Origin: Longimicrobium sp.
Lineage (GTDB): Bacteria; Gemmatimonadota; Gemmatimonadetes; Longimicrobiales; Longimicrobiaceae
Assembly (NCBI GenBank): GCA_036389795.1
Contig: DASVWD010000048.1
Location: 1 to 64,000 of the forward strand
DNA length: 64,000 bases
Reading direction: 5' to 3'
The notes under the pieces were generated by a model that saw nothing but the letters and a program-made list of their open reading frames with translations, had not been told where the DNA came from and did no database searches. The position numbers were made by a program, and so were the translations under genes. Positions 62,337-64,000 of this stretch are shown here, piece by piece. The stretch's first letter is position 1, and every line of letters starts with the position of its first letter.

Positions 62337-62388
62337 GCTCCCCCTGTCTCCCAAGCCCCGCCCGGCCTTTCCCGAGCCCAGCACCGCC

Positions 62389-64000
62389 ATGGCCGAACCG
62401 TCTGCCGACCTCGCCGCCCGCATCGAGTCGCTCAAGGCGAGCCACGCGGAGAACCCGGCGCGCTTCTTCATGCCGCTGGCCAGCGCGTACCGCGAGGCGG
62501 GCGAGGTGGGGCGGGCCGAGGAGCTGCTGCGCGAGAACCTGAAGCGCCACCCGGGCTACCTGAGCGCGCACGTGCTGCTGGGCCGCTGCCTGGCCGACCG
62601 CGGCGCCCTGGCCGAGGCGCGCAACGAGTTCCAGTACGTGCTCTCGGTGGACCCGCAGAACCTGATCGCGCTGCGCACGCTGGGCGACATGGCGGCGGCG
62701 CAGGGGCAGACGGGCGAGGCGAGGCGCTGGTACGGCGAGCTGCTGGTGGTGGACCCCATGAACGCCGAGGCGCGCCAGGCGCTCTCGGCCCTCGACGCGC
62801 ACCCCGCGGCGCCCGCCGTGGAGCCCGGGCCGGCTCCCTCGCCCGCGGCGGCGTCCGGGCCGGAGCCCGCGCACGAGTTCGGCGCGGTCGACCTGGACGG
62901 GCCCGCCGCGCCGCCGGCCGGCCCCGCGCAGCCCGCGGACGCGGCCGAGTGGGGCGAGGTGCGCCTGGACGAGGAGCCGCGCCCCGCGGAGGGCGCCCCG
63001 GACGCGGCGGCGCCGTGGGGCGAGGTGACCCTGGCCGAGCCGCTGGGCGGGGGGACGCCGCGGGAGGCGGAAGAGGATCGGCCCGCGGGCGCCGGCTTCG
63101 ACGCGCTCGACTTCGGGACGGTGGACTTCTCCGCCGCGGACGCCGGGCCCCCGGGGCGCGAGTCGCCCGCCGCGCCGTCCGGCGTGGACGCGTGGGGGTC
63201 TCTGGACGACGGGCAGCTGGGCGCGGCGCCGGCCGAGCGGCTGGAGGGGCTGGGCGGCTTCTTCGAGGAGGAGGAGGAGCCCGCGCCCGAGGAGGAGCAC
63301 CACGACGAGGGCGAGGTGGTCACCGAGACCATGGCGGAGCTCTACGCCCGCCAGGGCTTCCTGGACCGCGCGGCCGACGTCTACCGCGAGCTGGTCCGCC
63401 GCCGCGGCCGCGAGCCCGCGCTGGTGCGCCGCCTGGAGGAGCTGGAGGCGCAGATGCAGGCCGGCGGCGCCGAGGCGGCCGTGGGCGAGGGCTTCGGCGC
63501 GGCGCCGGCGGCGGCCGCCCGCGACGAGGAGCCGCGGGAGGAGGGCCCGCCCTCGTGGCTGGAGACGGTGGACGCCGTCGCCTCGGGCGCGGTCCCGGCC
63601 TCGACGCTCCCCGACGTCGGCCTGGAGCCCGGGCTCCCCGACCTGGACCTCGCGTCGGACCTGCACGCCTCGCCTGCCGTCGAGCGCGAGGAGGCCGCCG
63701 CAGCAGCGGACTTCGCCGGTGCGACGGACTTCGCCGCCACGCTCTCCCCGGAGCCGGCGCCCGAGCCCGCCTTCGCCGCGGCCGGCGCGGGCGCGGAAGC
63801 GGGGGGCGACGCCTTCGCCGACTCCTTCGCCGGGGGCTTCGGAGACGCCGAGGGCGCCCCGTCCACGGCCGGAGCGGGCCCGTCCGCCGTGGCGGAGGAG
63901 CCGGAGCAGGTCGAGTGGGAAGCGCCGCGGGCCGAGGAGACGGAGCCCGCCGCCGCGCTCGCGGCAGCGCCGGAGCAGGAAACGGATACGGATACGGAGA
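62389..64000 (+). CDS. TPR protein with long acidic linker, paralogue 2 (3'-truncated by window edge)
   Basis: At least 537 residues; the stop lies beyond the window. Residues 1-135 are TPR units (LASAYREAGEVGRAEELLRE, VLLGRCLADRGALAEARNEF, WYGELLVVDPMNAEARQALS). Then comes a long low-complexity Ala/Pro/Glu region holding four variants of one short motif: FGAVDLDGP, WGEVRLDEE, WGEVTLAEP and FGTVDFSAA. One further helical TPR-like pair follows (MAELYARQGFLDRAADVYREL), then more acidic linker. The TPR gene at 49919 has the same design and one such motif. It is probably a scaffold with peptide-like binding sites in its linkers. Confidence 0.75.
   Translation, partial: MAEPSADLAARIESLKASHAENPARFFMPLASAYREAGEVGRAEELLRENLKRHPGYLSAHVLLGRCLADRGALAEARNEFQYVLSVDPQNLIALRTLGDMAAAQGQTGEARRWYGELLVVDPMNAEARQALSALDAHPAAPAVEPGPAPSPAAASGPEPAHEFGAVDLDGPAAPPAGPAQPADAAEWGEVRLDEEPRPAEGAPDAAAPWGEVTLAEPLGGGTPREAEEDRPAGAGFDALDFGTVDFSAADAGPPGRESPAAPSGVDAWGSLDDGQLGAAPAERLEGLGGFFEEEEEPAPEEEHHDEGEVVTETMAELYARQGFLDRAADVYRELVRRRGREPALVRRLEELEAQMQAGGAEAAVGEGFGAAPAAAARDEEPREEGPPSWLETVDAVASGAVPASTLPDVGLEPGLPDLDLASDLHASPAVEREEAAAAADFAGATDFAATLSPEPAPEPAFAAAGAGAEAGGDAFADSFAGGFGDAEGAPSTAGAGPSAVAEEPEQVEWEAPRAEETEPAAALAAAPEQETDTDTE

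Noticed and set aside
60205-63666. A 1153-residue open frame on the minus strand opposite the PPIase and TPR genes.
   Set aside because: High GC removes stop codons on the opposite strand. Its sequence is low-complexity Arg/Gly/His, and it spans two real genes and their promoters.

Overview
This is a high-GC (about 70%) bacterial chromosome segment of roughly 55 protein genes with two tRNAs. It reads as a Gemmatimonadota genome, probably Longimicrobium-like. That placement is an inference from an ADOP-type permease, two DUF5916 outer-membrane proteins, RiPP precursors of the kind abundant in that lineage, and intergenic repeats. Most of the window is conserved chromosome: rpsT, scpA/scpB, an RluB-type pseudouridine synthase, dusB, larB, thiD, punA, dnaK, an htrA-family protease, ftsB, eno, a polyprenyl synthase and ppiD. 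Many genes overlap by ATGA or GTGA. A recurring promoter, TTGACA-N17/18-TAnnTT, can be read in front of about ten genes.

Region by region. 1-5.1 kb: end of an ADOP-type permease, then a five-gene leftward cluster (CopZ-like chaperone, CsoR-type repressor, outer-membrane protein and two His-rich exported proteins) that looks like a CsoR-controlled copper operon. 5.7 kb: a Cys-rich RiPP precursor with no modifying enzyme beside it. 6-12 kb: rpsT, a site-2 protease, scpAB, pseudouridine synthase and an NAD(P)-binding-fold protein. 12-20.6 kb: a HEAT-repeat protein, a DUF5916 protein, a duplicated HEAT gene fragment, a lower-GC nucleoside-deoxyribosyltransferase-like gene, and two LytS-type kinases, one of which has lost its catalytic residues. 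Three copies of one palindromic repeat flank and separate the kinases. 20.7-26.8 kb: a MoxR-DUF58-VWA-VWA-TPR (Bat-like) operon. 26.8-31 kb: an endo/exonuclease-family protein, a zinc-ribbon protein, a PtsN-like protein, and a two-gene graspetide cluster (ATP-grasp ligase plus a precursor with five TTxxxxEE cores). 31-43 kb: housekeeping genes, a diguanylate cyclase, tandem M48 lipoproteins and a Panacea-type toxin-antitoxin candidate. 43-53 kb: dnaK, htrA, initiator and elongator tRNA-Met, ftsB, eno, a TPR protein and a polyprenyl synthase. 53-60 kb: a second DUF5916 protein and a divergent beta-lactamase / blaI-blaR1 regulon with three matching operator dyads. 60-64 kb: ppiD and a second TPR protein that runs off the end.

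The strongest candidates for new biology are: (i) the graspetide cluster, whose precursor appears to have no N-terminal leader and starts directly with a core; (ii) the Cys/Thr-rich orphan RiPP; (iii) the CsoR operon with a repeated, unrecognised helical module in His-rich exported proteins; (iv) the LytS kinase / pseudokinase pair; and (v) several families of dispersed inverted repeats, one of which has become the 5' coding end of a gene.
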